NCBI GenBank assembly: GCA_949751835.1
Contig: CATKHK010000101.1
Location: 1 to 64,000, forward strand
Length of the DNA stretch: 64,000 nt
Source: Blepharisma japonicum
Taxonomy: Eukaryota; Ciliophora; Heterotrichea; Heterotrichida; Blepharismidae
Direction of reading: 5' to 3'
Positions within the stretch are counted from its first letter, which is position 1. Every line of letters begins with the position of its first letter. The translations under genes and the position numbers were made by a program. Below are positions 1 through 10,672 of this stretch, one piece after another. A model generated the notes under the pieces. It saw nothing but the letters and a program-made list of their open reading frames with translations, did no database searches and had not been told where the DNA came from.

Positions 1-478
1 TATTTTCCAAAACGGATGAATTTAAGTTATTTGTGATGATTGCAATGACACAAGCTTTGCAAAACTTGTGGGTGCATTCTAATGTAAGTGGGTCTTGCTC
101 TTCACAGTAGCAAACTCTGCATAGGTTATCTATTGGGATGACTGGGGCTGGAATTGGCTCTTGATGGGCTTTGACTTCAATGAGGATTTCAGAAATCTCG
201 GCCAAAAGTTTTGGAAGTTCTGCACTGAAGCCTTTCTGTAGAATTGGAAGCTGAAACTCAGCTTCGTTGAAATCTAAATATTGCTCATAAGCAAGATCGA
301 TTTTTGGTATGTAATTACTATGGACTAACATATTTCTGACACTATATTGACTACTATTAATTTTTAAAACTGGGCAGCCAATCAGATTTGAGATAAGAAA
401 CAAATTCTGGCGAGAAAAATGGCACCTTAGAGATCCTATGATTTCTGAATAATTTTTACGGGCTAAAACTGTTTCAAT
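1..478 (-). CDS. RING-finger (RBR/ariadne-type) E3 ubiquitin ligase, 3' end outside window
   Basis: Partial gene running off the left edge. Near the window end is a Cys/His cluster, CRVC followed by CTHKFCKAC, with the C-x2-C...C-x-H-x2-C-x2-C spacing of a RING1 domain. Its position after an acidic helical N-terminus is typical of RBR ubiquitin ligases, which transfer ubiquitin through a RING2 Cys lying beyond the window. The first ATG in frame is at 331, but the frame stays open with coding-like composition up to a TAA at 479-481, and the codon right after that TAA is ATT (476-478), not ATG. A possible 15-nt intron with the local consensus lies at 445-459; it has no internal stop, so I cannot prove it. 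The RING call is good; RBR rather than a simple RING protein is likely but unproven; the start is unresolved. Confidence 0.6.
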   Translation of the reverse strand, partial: METVLARKNYSEIIGSLRCHFSRQNLFLISNLIGCPVLKINSSQYSVRNMLVHSNYIPKIDLAYEQYLDFNEAEFQLPILQKGFSAELPKLLAEISEILIEVKAHQEPIPAPVIPIDNLCRVCYCEEQDPLTLECTHKFCKACVIAIITNNLNSSVLEN

Positions 479-904
479 TTATAATAAACTTTTACAAATA
501 TTATTTATTTCGCATTTGGTTTAATTTAAAACTATAGTTTATCACTTTTGTGTATTAAAAAATATTTTTAAATTCTTTAAGAAGTAATTTATGGCTTTTT
601 GGGTAGATTATTCAAAAATCACTTATATATAATTAAACTTATCAAATAAGAAATAAATACTTCAGCAGTTTAATAATCTTAAACAAAATTTTCAATAAAT
701 TAAAAAGAAAGCTATCAAGGTATTATTTATTAACTATAGATCTTCTATTTATAAAAGAAAAGTCCAATAATAAATTTGCAAAACATTTCAATTTTAAATT
801 TTGATAAGGTGCTATATTTATGCCCATACTTTAATAATTAAAGCTTTACAACGCGGCTTATTTGCTCAATAATCAGTATTAAGAAATTCTTTAAATTAAA
901 TATT
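479..904. other. AT-rich spacer
   Basis: About 430 nt between two minus-strand genes. Very AT-rich, with stops in all frames. I see no RNA gene or repeat in it. Confidence 0.5.
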
Positions 905-2323
905 TTAGAGACTATTTCTATTATTCTGTAAAACTTCTCTTAAGTTCGTTGCGTATTCACTAGCATTAACATCCTCTATTGAATCCTCAATGCTTTCAAT
1001 TATTCTATCATTCTCTTCTTCATTTATAATGTATGGCACTTTTCCTATAATTGAACTCAATGCCTCAAAAATAATAGGCCTCCATTTCTTGCACTTAAGA
1101 CTCATAATAAATTCTTTGACTATCCCCATTTGTGCTAACCTCATTATTTGATTTTCGTCACAAACAATTACTGATGTCTTTATCATGCTTAATGCTTCTT
1201 TTTGAACATTTTTGTTGTCTGTTTTTATAATGGTTAATAATTTTTCAAATATTTTATTTTCAAATAATTTATCGATTGTTTCTATAAATTCAGCAGCAAT
1301 AAGTGATAGCGTCCAGCAAACTTCTGACCTCATAGATACGCTTTTGTGGTTGAGCAGACCTTCAATTTTCTCGAAAAATCCATATTTCAATAGAATTTTG
1401 AATGGATCATCCATTTCAAGCACAATATTTCGAATGATTTTTAGGCAAGCTGTTAATGAAAGCACCTTTCGACTTGATAATTGACTAATTATTTTTTCAA
1501 TAAATGGCTCTTTTTGAAAAATATCTATATTTTCTTCTAATTCTGAAAGGTACGAACACCCCACAGTAGCTTCTATAAGTGTATCTTTGTCTTGCGTTTC
1601 AATAATGACTCTGTATAAAAATGGCGCAAAAGGAAGCACTTTTTCTGAGATTTGTTCTGAACATTTTCGAATGATATTAGACACAGCTCATGAGCAAACA
1701 TTTATAAAGTTCGCATTACTAAAATTTGCATTATTGCACAAATCAATAATACAGCTGAAATTCTCATCGTTGATTATTAAATCTCTTCAATCGCTATCAC
1801 CTGCTGCAATATTGCCAAAAGCCATAATAACTGGCTCTTTAATATCATTATTATTTTTACCTAAAGCTGAAAATAAAAATGGTATCACATCTATCTGCAC
1901 TAAATAGGATGCTTCTCTAGAAGTCCCTGATAAAATATTTGAGAATAGCCAGAGAGATTCCAACAAAAATTTTTCATCAGTTTTTGTTGAAGCTAATTCA
2001 AGGATACTCTCACATATTCCTGAACTTATAATTTCATATATAATTAAAGGTGCACTATCTTCTTTAGAAGTCTCTTTACTAAGAACTTGTAACCCTTCGA
2101 ATTGGAGTAAAGCGTCATCAGAATTTATTTTGTCAATAGCTTTTAAAATTGAGGATTCATCATGATTGCTTCTAAGTCCTGTCTGAGTAAAGGAAGAAGA
2201 AATTTCATTGCTAGGAGTGTTAGAGGAGTTATTAGGATTGGGAGGGGAAGATTGGTTGTTTGATTCTCCGAAATAAAATAATGAATTAGTGGAATTCTGT
2301 CTAAGTCCGAAGTTTGGTTCCAT
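905..2323 (-). CDS. importin-alpha-like armadillo-repeat protein
   Basis: 472 residues. Karyopherin-alpha proteins bind classical nuclear localisation signals and hand cargo to importin-beta for import. Armadillo repeats fill most of the length after about residue 60. The signature stretches SLWLFSNILSGTS, AFGNIAAGDSDWRD and EVCWTLSLIA match the H3 helices that carry the Trp/Asn ladder of the NLS groove. In-frame UGA codons (for example at 1787-1789, giving the Trp of SDWRD) are read as Trp. The N-terminus is rich in Asn, Ser and Pro and lacks the Arg/Lys-rich importin-beta-binding domain of ordinary importin-alpha, and the ladder is degenerate in the middle. It is therefore a divergent family member; it could be an adaptor with another role. 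A decayed copy of its last 40 codons lies just upstream (2620-2745). Confidence 0.75.
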
Positions 2324-2857
2324 TTATAGTAAACAAACATAAATAAAATTTTAGCTTATTTTTTGTACAAAGTATAAATATATATAAGAAAATTAAAACT
2401 CAGCAAATATATTCATAAAATGACTTGAATTAATTAAGATTTGATTGATATTTTTATAAAAATATATTAATTATAATTTATTATTATTTAAGTAAAGATG
2501 GAGTCAATCGTTTGTAACATTTTTCTCTGTGCAAATCTATAATAAAATCAAAAATGTATTTTTTAGCAAAAAATTCTAGGATAAAGTCATAATATTTTCT
2601 TTATTAATTGTCTTAACTTTTATTTCTATTATTTTGTAGAACTTCCTTAATGCCATTGTATGCTCATTAGTATTACAATTTTCAATTAAATTATCAAAGT
2701 TTTCGATTAATATATCAGCCTCTTCGTCATTTATGCTTTTCACTCAAAAATATAAGATATTTAATTAAAAATTAAAATTTTTTATGGCTGGTATAAAACT
2801 TTATTGCAAATAAAATGCTATTAGTTGTTTAAATCCCTCAAAATCTTAATTATTATA
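2324..2857. other. spacer holding a pseudogene fragment
   Basis: Between two minus-strand genes. Apart from the importin-alpha-like relic at about 2620-2745, it is AT-rich and shows nothing I can name. Confidence 0.5.
2620..2745 (-). pseudogene. relic of importin-alpha-like C-terminus
   Basis: Read on the minus strand this gives SINDEEADILIENFDNLIEN and then TNEHTMALRK. This aligns residue for residue with the C-terminus of the gene at 905-2323 (IINEEENDRIIESIEDSIED, then ASEYATNLREVLQNN). One base is missing near the LRE/LRK position; after it the frame EVLQNNRN resumes, and no upstream ARM repeats remain. I read it as the last piece of a duplicated paralogue. It sits upstream of the intact gene in the same orientation, as a tandem duplication would leave it. 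Confidence 0.7.
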
Positions 2858-4771
2858 TTAATTAGGTTGAAATATTTTCTCATATTGTTTCATTTGATTT
2901 TTCAAAACCATTCGATTTTTCTTTAGCTCTTTTACTTTATTTTTAATATCTTCAAATCCTTTTTTGTAAACTAAAGAAACCCTTGGTGTTGTTTTTGATA
3001 TCCTTGATGAAGACAAAGCAGAGTTATCATTTGAGCTTGGCGATTCTAATTTTAAATGGAATCTATTGCTAATGAGAACATTATTTGATGAAGATCTTTG
3101 AGAGCAATCAGACATAGAATGATCTAAGCTTGCAATTTTAAAAGGAGTCATGGGTAGAGATTTTAAAGCATCTTTAAATTCAAGACTTGACAAAACGCTT
3201 TGATCTTCATATTCTTTAGCTTTTTTAGCTAAATTTTGTTCTAAATTGCTATAAAAAGTCATTTCTCCTTTAATTATATCATTTCTTTCTTTTTTTAAAT
3301 TTAAATATCGATTATTTTGAGGTTGCTCTTGTGATTTTTTTTCAAAATTATTTGTATTTTTTTGAGCTTTTTCAATAAATTCTTTAAGATAGATATTTTC
3401 TTCTTTAAGAGATTTATTTTCTATAATGAGCTTTTCTATGATTTCTTGATAAGATTCTTTTATTTGATTTATTTGTTGAGAATGCTCTGATTTAAGACCT
3501 GAAATCGTTTCAATTAACATAGAATTTTTCTTTTGTAAAAGGGCAATTTCTTCAGCTTGTAAATTATTTATGGTTGGAGACCCAAGCAAATTTGAAGGGT
3601 TGTTAATAGATTGCAGAGCATTTTTCGAAATAAAACTTTGATCTACACACTCCAATGAAGCTTTAGGGCTGAGATATAAAGAATCTAATGAAAATTGCCT
3701 GCTTTGTGCTACATTTGATAACCTCAAATTGACTTTTCCTTTTTCAGCTTCATTTATAAGATTTTCTCTTTGGGTTGGAATTTTATATTTTCTTTTCGAA
3801 ATAATCGCAAGAAATGAAGATCCCATCAAAAAATTTTTAATTTCTGAATCCATACTAACTTGTGATAAATAAGAGCAATTATTCAAATTTCTCGTCCCTA
3901 ATTCCCCATGATTATTACTTCCCCAAGTCCATAAATTTCCATATTCTGTAATAGCAGCGCCTGAGCATTCTCCTAAACTGATATCCATAATGTTTTCATT
4001 ACAATCTAATATAGTCGGCTCTAAATATTCTCCAAAAGTTCCAGTTCCTCATACATATAGCTTTCCTCTGCTTATTGCGGCAGAATGATGCCCACATGCA
4101 ACTTTATTGGCCATTTCTAAGCTTGCTATTCTTTCAAAGGCATAGCAGCTTCTTTTATGGCCAAGCCCAAGCTGGCCAAATCTATTATCTCCAGCCACAT
4201 AAATATTCCCATATTCTCCTATTACTGCTGAGTGATTTATGCCACAGCTGACTTCTTTTATATTGTCATTAATTTCGACTCTTGTGAAGCTTAATTCTCG
4301 GCTTGATCTTCCGTTTCCTAGTTGTCCTTCATTTCCTCTGCCAGTTACCATAAGAAATGAGTGGCCTGTTTTAGTTTTTCCTATAGCAATAGTATGTCAT
4401 CCTCCACATGATATTTTTTCAATATAAAAATCGCTTGATAGATTTACTTTTGTTGGAAAATTTTGACTTTGTGTTAGACCTAATCCTAGTGCACCTCATT
4501 CGCCGTTTCCTCAGGTATATAATTCATTAGAATCAGTTACAAATGCGCAATGCTCTCTCCCACAAGAAATTTGTATAGGTTTTATCCTAATAGGAATTTG
4601 CATTAAACTAATAGAGTCTCCTCTAATTTCTGTTTGGAATAAATTTCCTTCTGTTGTCAAAAGATATAAACTACTATGAGTTGCTGACAATGATTTCACA
4701 GCATTTTGGATTACGATTGATTTATTTTTTAGCTGAAAAGTCCCTAATCGACCCCATATATGTAATTCCAT
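2858..4771 (-). CDS. RCC1-repeat protein with C-terminal coiled coil
   Basis: 637 residues, one exon with several UGA-Trp codons. RCC1 repeats fill roughly residues 1-290: blades with the G-x-N-x-x-G-x-L-G signature are visible as WGNGEWGALGLG, GRGNEGQLGNG, GDNRFGQLGLG and WGSNNHGELG. These form a seven-bladed propeller used in guanine-nucleotide exchange or as a general interaction platform. The C-terminal half is polar, with a coiled coil around LLQKKNSMLIETISGLKSEH and more coiled segments to the end. The catalytic role of true RCC1 (Ran exchange) cannot be inferred, because this fusion is like the many protist RCC1-coiled-coil proteins. Start: ATG preceded by TAA; the stop of the upstream gene lies only 7 nt away. 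Confidence 0.8.
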
Positions 4772-4778
4772 TTAATCT

Positions 4779-5207
4779 TTAATTAGATAATTCACTAATA
4801 AAAGTATGATATGCAGCTTCATTGTGGTAGATTTCAGATAGTCTTGATATGTCAACGTCATATTTTAGCGCCTTTACTGCTTTGTTGAATAATGCTGGAT
4901 ATTCTTTTCAAACTTTAAGCTTGACAAATTGTAGTAGTTTACCGACATCAGTTTCTTCTAATATCACTTCAGTTGTATTATGAATTGCTGGGGATATCGG
5001 CGACTGGCTCACAATTTCTTTATTATCTTCGATTTTTGGCCTTGAAGCATTTTTATACTGATTTGCATAAGTTTTAGAGAGCTTGCAAATATTTTTTATT
5101 TTTTTCCTCAATTCTTCATAGTAATTTTCTCTTTGCTGCTCCACTGTTTCTATGTCCATATGCAGATCTTTATTATCAGATCAGATATCATTGCCTATGT
5201 TTTCCAT
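4779..5207 (-). CDS. small unknown protein with N-terminal coiled coil
   Basis: 142 residues, beginning MENIGNDIWSDNK. The ATG at 5207 is chosen because it extends the frame upstream of the internal Met at 5159 through a UGA-Trp codon. Residues 20-45 look like a short amphipathic helix (QQRENYYEELRKKIKNICKL). The C-terminal 60 residues are helical and contain a second UGA-Trp (KVWKEYPALF). I do not recognise a family. It is the middle gene of three minus-strand genes in a row; its stop is 7 nt from the next start codon. Confidence 0.65.
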
Positions 5208-5268
5208 ATTCAAATATAAGAAAATGATTAATATAAGTAAATATGTAATGAACTAATTAACTGAACTT

Positions 5269-6384
5269 TTAATCGTCTTCTTCCTCTTCTTTAATATTTT
5301 CCAATAAATCCATTTTCTTGAAATCTGAAAGTGAAAATTTTCCTCCATCGCCATCACGAGTTTTAATTATTGTCCCAAGTAATTGCCACACATTTGAGAG
5401 TTCTTCTCTCAGTTTTGCATTTTCTTCTTTAAGAGCATTAATCTGAGTTTCTAACTCAGTGTTTTTCTGCTCTTTTGTGTCTTTGTGGTGCAACTCTGAA
5501 ATAGCCATTCTGGGCATATCGGTGTTTTCTTCATTATTTCTTCCGATTCTTCTTATAGTTGTCGATTTCTGCCCAGCTTGCTGGCGATCTTCATTGTTTA
5601 CAGCTACTGAGTCTAATTTTTCTAATCATAAATGATATAAAATTTTTTCTTTAGAATCCTTGGTTTTTACCATACAAGGGTTCATAAATATCGATAACTG
5701 TGTGAGTTTCGGGAATCCTTTCAAAACGTCTAAGGTGTTATCAAAGCTGAAAATCTGGTTATTGCTGATTTTTAAGCATAAAATTCTTTTACATGCTCTC
5801 AATGGTGAAATATCTTTAATTTTGTTGTGGGCTGCTTTAAATGTACTTAGTCTAATTAACGATTGTAGTGGGGATAAATCTTCGACACTGTTATTGTTGA
5901 CATTAAGGTATCGTAAATTGGTACACTGACCTACCCCACGTAAGCTTGTTATATAGTTATCAGACAAGTCTAGAACTTTTAAATTGAAGAGCCTTGATAA
6001 GTTGATATGGTCATTAGTCTCAAATTGACTCAAACCTTTCCCACTTAACTTGAGTTCTTTTAAGGCACCAAGGTTGGGAGATTTTGATAATTGCAAGATT
6101 CTTTTTTCTGTTAATGTACCAATGTCGCTTAAAGGATTTTCAGGAATTTTTACATCTGTTAAGATTGATGACAGGTTTCGTTTAGATTGAGTCGAAGGAA
6201 ATGGAGCCGACTCATCACCAAAGCTTAAAAAGCTGGAGCTTGAAGAAGTTCTACCATTGTGGCCATTGTCTCCTTCAGGATCATCAGCTTGGTAACACAC
6301 ATGCCTACGTTCGATATGTGCCTCAAGCTCGCTGCGAGATTCGAATTCTTGATAATCAAAAGGACATGAATAGCTTCCTTGCAT
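5269..6384 (-). CDS. leucine-rich-repeat protein with zinc-finger-like N-terminus and coiled-coil tail
   Basis: 371 residues. Residues 4-27 (CPFDYQEF...HIERRH) resemble a C2H2 finger, but the second Cys is replaced, so metal binding is doubtful. Residues about 95-235 contain SDS22-like 22-residue leucine-rich repeats: LKVLDLSDNYITSL, LRYLNVNNNSVEDL, LSTFKAAHNKIKDI and LCLKISNNQIFSF. An LRR cap-like end follows (LTQLSIFMNPCM). The C-terminus is a coiled coil (TELETQINALKEENAKLREE) ending in an acidic tail. A UGA-Trp at 5626 joins the two halves. Such LRR plus coiled-coil proteins are common around basal bodies and axonemes, but nothing here fixes the role. Confidence 0.75.
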
Positions 6385-6725
6385 ATTTATTGTTTACTAA
6401 TGGCTAAAATTGAGTCCACATAATTTGTTGTGAAAGAAGATTATTGAAAGACGCAGCAGAATATTTAGAATATATTATTGGATGAATAAAAGCTAAAATG
6501 ATTATTATTGGTAGGTGGTAAAATATGAAATTTATCAAATTTTATTACATAAATTTTTTAATAAAAATTTAGAATAATGATTAAATTAACAAAAATTTCA
6601 TTATTAAACAGATTTATTACGTAAAATTTGGTTAATTTAAAAACTAAAATTATTCATTTAATTTAATAGTTTGTTCCACATATTTATATCTTTAATTCTC
6701 TATATTACTGAATAATTTATTAATT
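6385..6725. other. divergent spacer (shared upstream region)
   Basis: 340 nt between the start codons of a minus-strand and a plus-strand gene, so it must hold both promoters. Strongly AT-rich. No motif stands out to me. Confidence 0.5.
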
Positions 6726-7415
6726 ATGGACACGAAAGATAGAACAATCAAAGAGCTTAAAAGGCACATTCATGAATTATCAGAGGAAAATAAATTACTT
6801 AAAGAAACTGTCCAGCAGCTTCAATGTCGAATCAACGAATTAGAATCAAAAATCTCTTCTGAATCTCCAAAAATTAATTCTTCAAAGCAGTCAGTGAATC
6901 CCCCTACAGCTCAAGCATCAGAATATAATCAAGATGTTCTCCAACACATAGAAATGGACAATTTATCCTTTTTTCAATCACTAATTACAAGCGGTTTATC
7001 AGTTGATCACTATTTTGAAGAATCAGGGACATTTTTAATTCATGAAGCTGTAAAATCAGGAGCTATTAAAATTATACATTTTCTAGCATCAAGATGCAAT
7101 GTAAATAATGTTACTGCTGATGGCGAAACTCCGCTAACCCTCGGCGCTGAGCTTGAAAAGCATGATTCGATCTGCATGCTTTTGCAAACTGGCAGGGACA
7201 GGGTCGATTTAGAGCATAAAAATAAGCAAGGCTTAACAGCTTTACAAATCGCAGTGAAAAGAGGAAACAAAGAAATCGTAGGTTTACTATTAGAGCATGG
7301 AGCTGATATTACAGTAACTACTGTACTTGGAGATTCTCTATTAAGAATTGCCCAACATGCTGGGCATCAAGAACTAGTTTTATTGCTCGCAAATTCTGGC
7401 GCTTCATTAAGATAA
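6726..7415 (+). CDS. coiled-coil ankyrin-repeat protein
   Basis: 229 residues with no UGA codon. Residues 5-45 form a coiled coil (LKRHIHELSEENKLLKETVQ). After a Ser/Pro-rich linker come ankyrin repeats from about residue 75 to the end: IHEAVKSGAIKIIHFLASRC, DGETPLTLGAELEKHDSIC, QGLTALQIAVKRGNKEIVGL and GDSLLRIAQHAGHQELVLLL. Ankyrin repeats mediate protein binding; the coiled coil probably dimerises the protein. No enzymatic domain is present. The partner is unknown. Confidence 0.85.
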   Translation: MDTKDRTIKELKRHIHELSEENKLLKETVQQLQCRINELESKISSESPKINSSKQSVNPPTAQASEYNQDVLQHIEMDNLSFFQSLITSGLSVDHYFEESGTFLIHEAVKSGAIKIIHFLASRCNVNNVTADGETPLTLGAELEKHDSICMLLQTGRDRVDLEHKNKQGLTALQIAVKRGNKEIVGLLLEHGADITVTTVLGDSLLRIAQHAGHQELVLLLANSGASLR

Positions 7416-7469
7416 ATTAATTATAATAAACGCCCATTTTTGTGTTGAAAACGAATAAATACAATAAAA

Positions 7470-8702
7470 ATGCTGGTTTTTCTTCTTTTTTTGCATGTGG
7501 TGATTGGGAAGCAAGTAAGCACAAAGTTCAGATTTGATGAGCAAAATCCATGAAAATATCTCACAAAGTTTGCTGTAGGAGTTGGCAATGCTAATTGGGA
7601 ATTAAACGTGACAGTGGTAGATCCAGTTGATCCTGCAAGTAAAGAACGAATTCGGCCAACTCTCGTTATATATTTAGATGACCAATTAGAAGAAATTTCC
7701 AGCGTTCCTGATTGTGAAGGAAAATTAGCACTCAGCAAAAAAGTCCAAAATTTCAGTGTGTCATACAACGGTGAGCACACTTATATCAAAGGAACTTTTA
7801 CCCAAAAATCACGTCCTCATGTGTGGTATTATGTCCTTGCTGACTGTAAAAATTCAAGCAAAGGAGCCAAGTTAAAAATCAATATCCATTTAACAGGAAC
7901 TGATGATTCTGAATTTTCTATTGAAGAAGTAGGATTAGTATATTTATATCCAATTGTTACTGTAATTTTCTTTTTATCACTGTCACAAAATTTGAAGAGG
8001 ATGATTAATAGGTTCCAAAAAACAGAAAAATTAGATAAAATTTCAGTAATCTTAAATTTATCTATTTTTTGTGAATTTTCTGGGATGGTGTGTAAAATTG
8101 CTCATTTGTGGATTTATTCTTTGAATGGAAAAGGAATTTTTATAGTGAATGTTTTGAGTCAAGCTTTAGAAATGGTTTCCAGCTTGATTGTAACTATTAT
8201 GTTTATTGTGATTGCAAAAGGCTGGATATTGAAGCATAAAGAGCTGCCTAGAGCTGAAGTAATAATTCCTATAGCTCTTGTAGTCTTAGTCGCAAATATT
8301 GTGATTATTTTATATGGAACAGTGACTGATGATTCTCACAATAAATTCAGTGAGTATGAAGGCACAGCTGGAATAATGCTAATTTTATTAAGGGTTGCAT
8401 TATGGTGCTGGTTTTTATATCTTATATGATTCCTTTATGATTCTCAACAAAATAGAGAAAGTACATTGAGCTTTATCATAAATTTCGCATTTATCGCTTC
8501 TGCTTACTTTTTGGCATTACCTTTACTTGTATTGGTTTCTACAATATTTCCGAATTATTTAAGAAACAAATTAGTAAGCCTTGGAAGCGAGGTGATACAG
8601 ATTATTGTTTTTATTTTCCTTACGCATTTGTTTGGGAATACTAGCTCATTTTACAAAATTTCAACGCTATCGCATAGTGATCTCCCAGGAAAGTCTCATT
8701 AA
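7470..8702 (+). CDS. GPR180/TMEM145-like seven-transmembrane protein
   Basis: 410 residues. ATG at 7470 opens a signal peptide (MLVFLLFLHVVIG), then a lumenal beta-rich domain of about 135 residues, then seven hydrophobic segments from about residue 155. The junction motif HVWYYVLADCKN followed by LTGTDDSEFSIEEVGL matches the rhodopsin-like transmembrane family that includes GPR180, TMEM145 and GPR107-type proteins (an Ig-like or GOLD-like ectodomain before 7TM). In animals these act in the secretory pathway or in surface signalling. UGA-Trp codons occur in the ectodomain (QNPWKYL) and before TM6 (LIWFLYD). It starts 54 nt after the stop of the ankyrin gene. Confidence 0.65.
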
Positions 8703-9862
8703 TTTAACTAATTTAGGATTATTTATAAATTTGATTAAAAGGTTAATAATAGCAGAAAGCATTATTTTATTCAAAGTTATAAATAATTATTTATATTAAA
8801 TTGCTTATTGGTAAATTCAGGCTTAAAATTGAATTATTACGTAATGATAATTACTTATGATAAGCTAGATAAGCTAAAATTACTATGTTTATATTTTGAA
8901 AGGCAAATGTTGCAAGCAATTAATATACTTTTAAAAAATAGGTATAGTGATTTAACTTATAATTTGGCCATTTATATTTGTTTCATAAAAGTTTTATGCA
9001 TTAAATATCATTTTTGTTTTTAAATTAGCTTCAGATAATATTTTAATTCGAGAATTTTGAAATAATAGCTCTTTTTCAAGTAATGAGTTGTTTGAATTTT
9101 TAAAAAAATTATCCTAAATTTAAATTAATTTTAAGGTATACTCTTAGCCTATAAAATTCCAATAATTTACTTTTCTACTTCTGGAAGAAATTATTATAAA
9201 GCAAATTAAATTACCTTGGTAAAATATGCATTAATTATTATTTGTTCTAATATTTTTTTTTAATTGATTTTAATTATAGGTTTTAAAATTACCTAGATTT
9301 AAAACAATAACAATAAGTCGGATGGTTAAGACCCTTTTATTATGAGTTAAGGAATTAAAATATGAATTTTACAAGTCTAGTTAATTATGGCTTATTATGA
9401 AAAATCTTATTTACCATCTATCTTAAATAATTACATAGACACTAATATAAAACTTTTTTTAAATAAACAAAATAATTCTGGATTTATTATTTTCAGCTCA
9501 TAAGAAGAATAAAAATAGCTAATGCCATTTGCCGGCTCATTTACTGGCCCTTGAAAAAAGGGTCACCTTAAATTGGGAGAAATAGAGGAAAAATTTTAAA
9601 TTTCACAAACTAGGCAGAATTTAAATTCTTTTATTCAATTTGAAGGGTTGCTGAAAAGTGCCAATTAAAGTTTAGGAAATAAGAATATTCTTAGAAATAT
9701 CCAACTTTCTGTCTAAGCTTATTTGTATCCATTTCTGAAATAATCTTAATCTTTAAATAAATACTGAAATGAGTTCGACTGGCGTATGATGAAACTAAAA
9801 ACATAAATTATTCATAAATTAGCTATTGTAATTCTTATCTAATTGATGGTTATAAATAATAA
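8703..9862. other. 1.16-kb AT-rich spacer
   Basis: The longest spacer in the window. It is strongly AT-rich with short, biased open frames that look like noise. The only GC-richer island is around 9520-9600, which holds a 25-codon open frame and a small inverted repeat (GGCCCTT...AAGGGTC). I see no tRNA-like fold or repeat unit. Confidence 0.45.
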
Positions 9863-10672
9863 ATGTCATCGAATGATCGGCGAACTTGGTCAATAGAAGT
9901 AATTCTTATTTAGGAAGATGAAGCAATCAAAGAGCTTGTCCTCGGTATGGGAATCAGCAAGTGGTGCCAGGTCGCAAATCTTCTCAAAAAACAATTTGGA
10001 ATCAAGAATCGGACAGGAAAACAATGTAGGGAACGATGGCATAATCATCTTGATCCTTCCATAAACAGAGACCCCTGGACTCCAAAAGAAGATAAGCTGA
10101 TCCTAGAACTCCAAAAAAAATTCGGAAACAGCTGGTCTGAAATCGCAAAGTTTCTCCCTGGCCGCACAGATAATGCGATTAAAAACCGTTTTTATTCCAC
10201 GATTAGAAGGAACCTACGGAAATTCAACAGGAAAAGACCAAAAAGCTTAAAAATCACAGGGCCGCTTAAAAGTATACTCAAAGACAGTGAAACTGTAGAG
10301 CTTATATTTAAAGAAAAAGCCCCACCAAGAAGAAAAGCTTATAAGGAAGAAGACTCATCAGACCCGGAGAGTCTTTTTGAAGCAGAAAGTGGGTCTTTTG
10401 AAGCATTCGAACAACAAAAGGGTGATACAAAAAATATCGCCATGTCAGAAACTGATGAAACAGCTCTGTCAGTTACAAACACCAATGCAGCTTTACAAGA
10501 AAATATTCAAAATATTGATGTATATAATACTACTTACAGTCCTAATTGGGAATGTAGCAATCCTATTGTAAATTACAGAAATGCCATCCAGTGGCAATAT
10601 TATACAGTTGCATTGGCTAATTATATGAATCTCAATATGATTCAGCAGTTCCAAAGATTACTTTCACAATAG
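9863..10672 (+). CDS. R2R3-type MYB transcription factor
   Basis: 264 residues after removal of a 15-nt intron at 9899-9913, which contains an in-frame TAG. Joined, the N-terminus reads RRTWSIEEDEAIKELVLGMG, a normal MYB repeat start. Repeat 1 (about 6-60) has the Trp ladder W...W...W (TW, KW, RW) and ends GKQCRERWHNHLDP. Repeat 2 (about 61-110) has PWTPKEDKLIL, GNSWSEIAKFLPGRTDNAIK and NRFYSTIRR. The pair has the plant/protist R2R3 arrangement and binds DNA as a transcriptional regulator. The C-terminal 150 residues are low-complexity, as in most MYB factors. No UGA codon in this gene. Confidence 0.9.
9899..9913 (+). other. 15-nt spliceosomal intron (MYB gene)
   Basis: GTAATTCTTATTTAG. Contains an in-frame TAG; removal joins SIE to EDEA and restores the first MYB repeat. 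Confidence 0.9.

Noticed and set aside
905-1684. Two separate proteins at 905-1684 and 1787-2323
   Set aside because: They are one gene; the break is an in-frame UGA read as Trp. The same holds for the RCC1, Rictor, CFAP46-like and other split frames.
1212-1907. Plus-strand open frames opposite the importin-like gene
   Set aside because: Shadow frames with no domain and poor composition; the minus strand encodes clear ARM repeats.
1993-2007. Coding-strand GTATCCTTGAATTAG inside the importin-like gene matches the intron consensus
   Set aside because: It has no in-frame stop and encodes ILEL in a helix that fits the ARM repeat; removal would damage the repeat. Chance match.
8605-9023. Short open frames after the 7TM gene
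   Set aside because: AT-driven composition (Leu, Ile, Tyr, Asn), no ATG for one of them, no domain.
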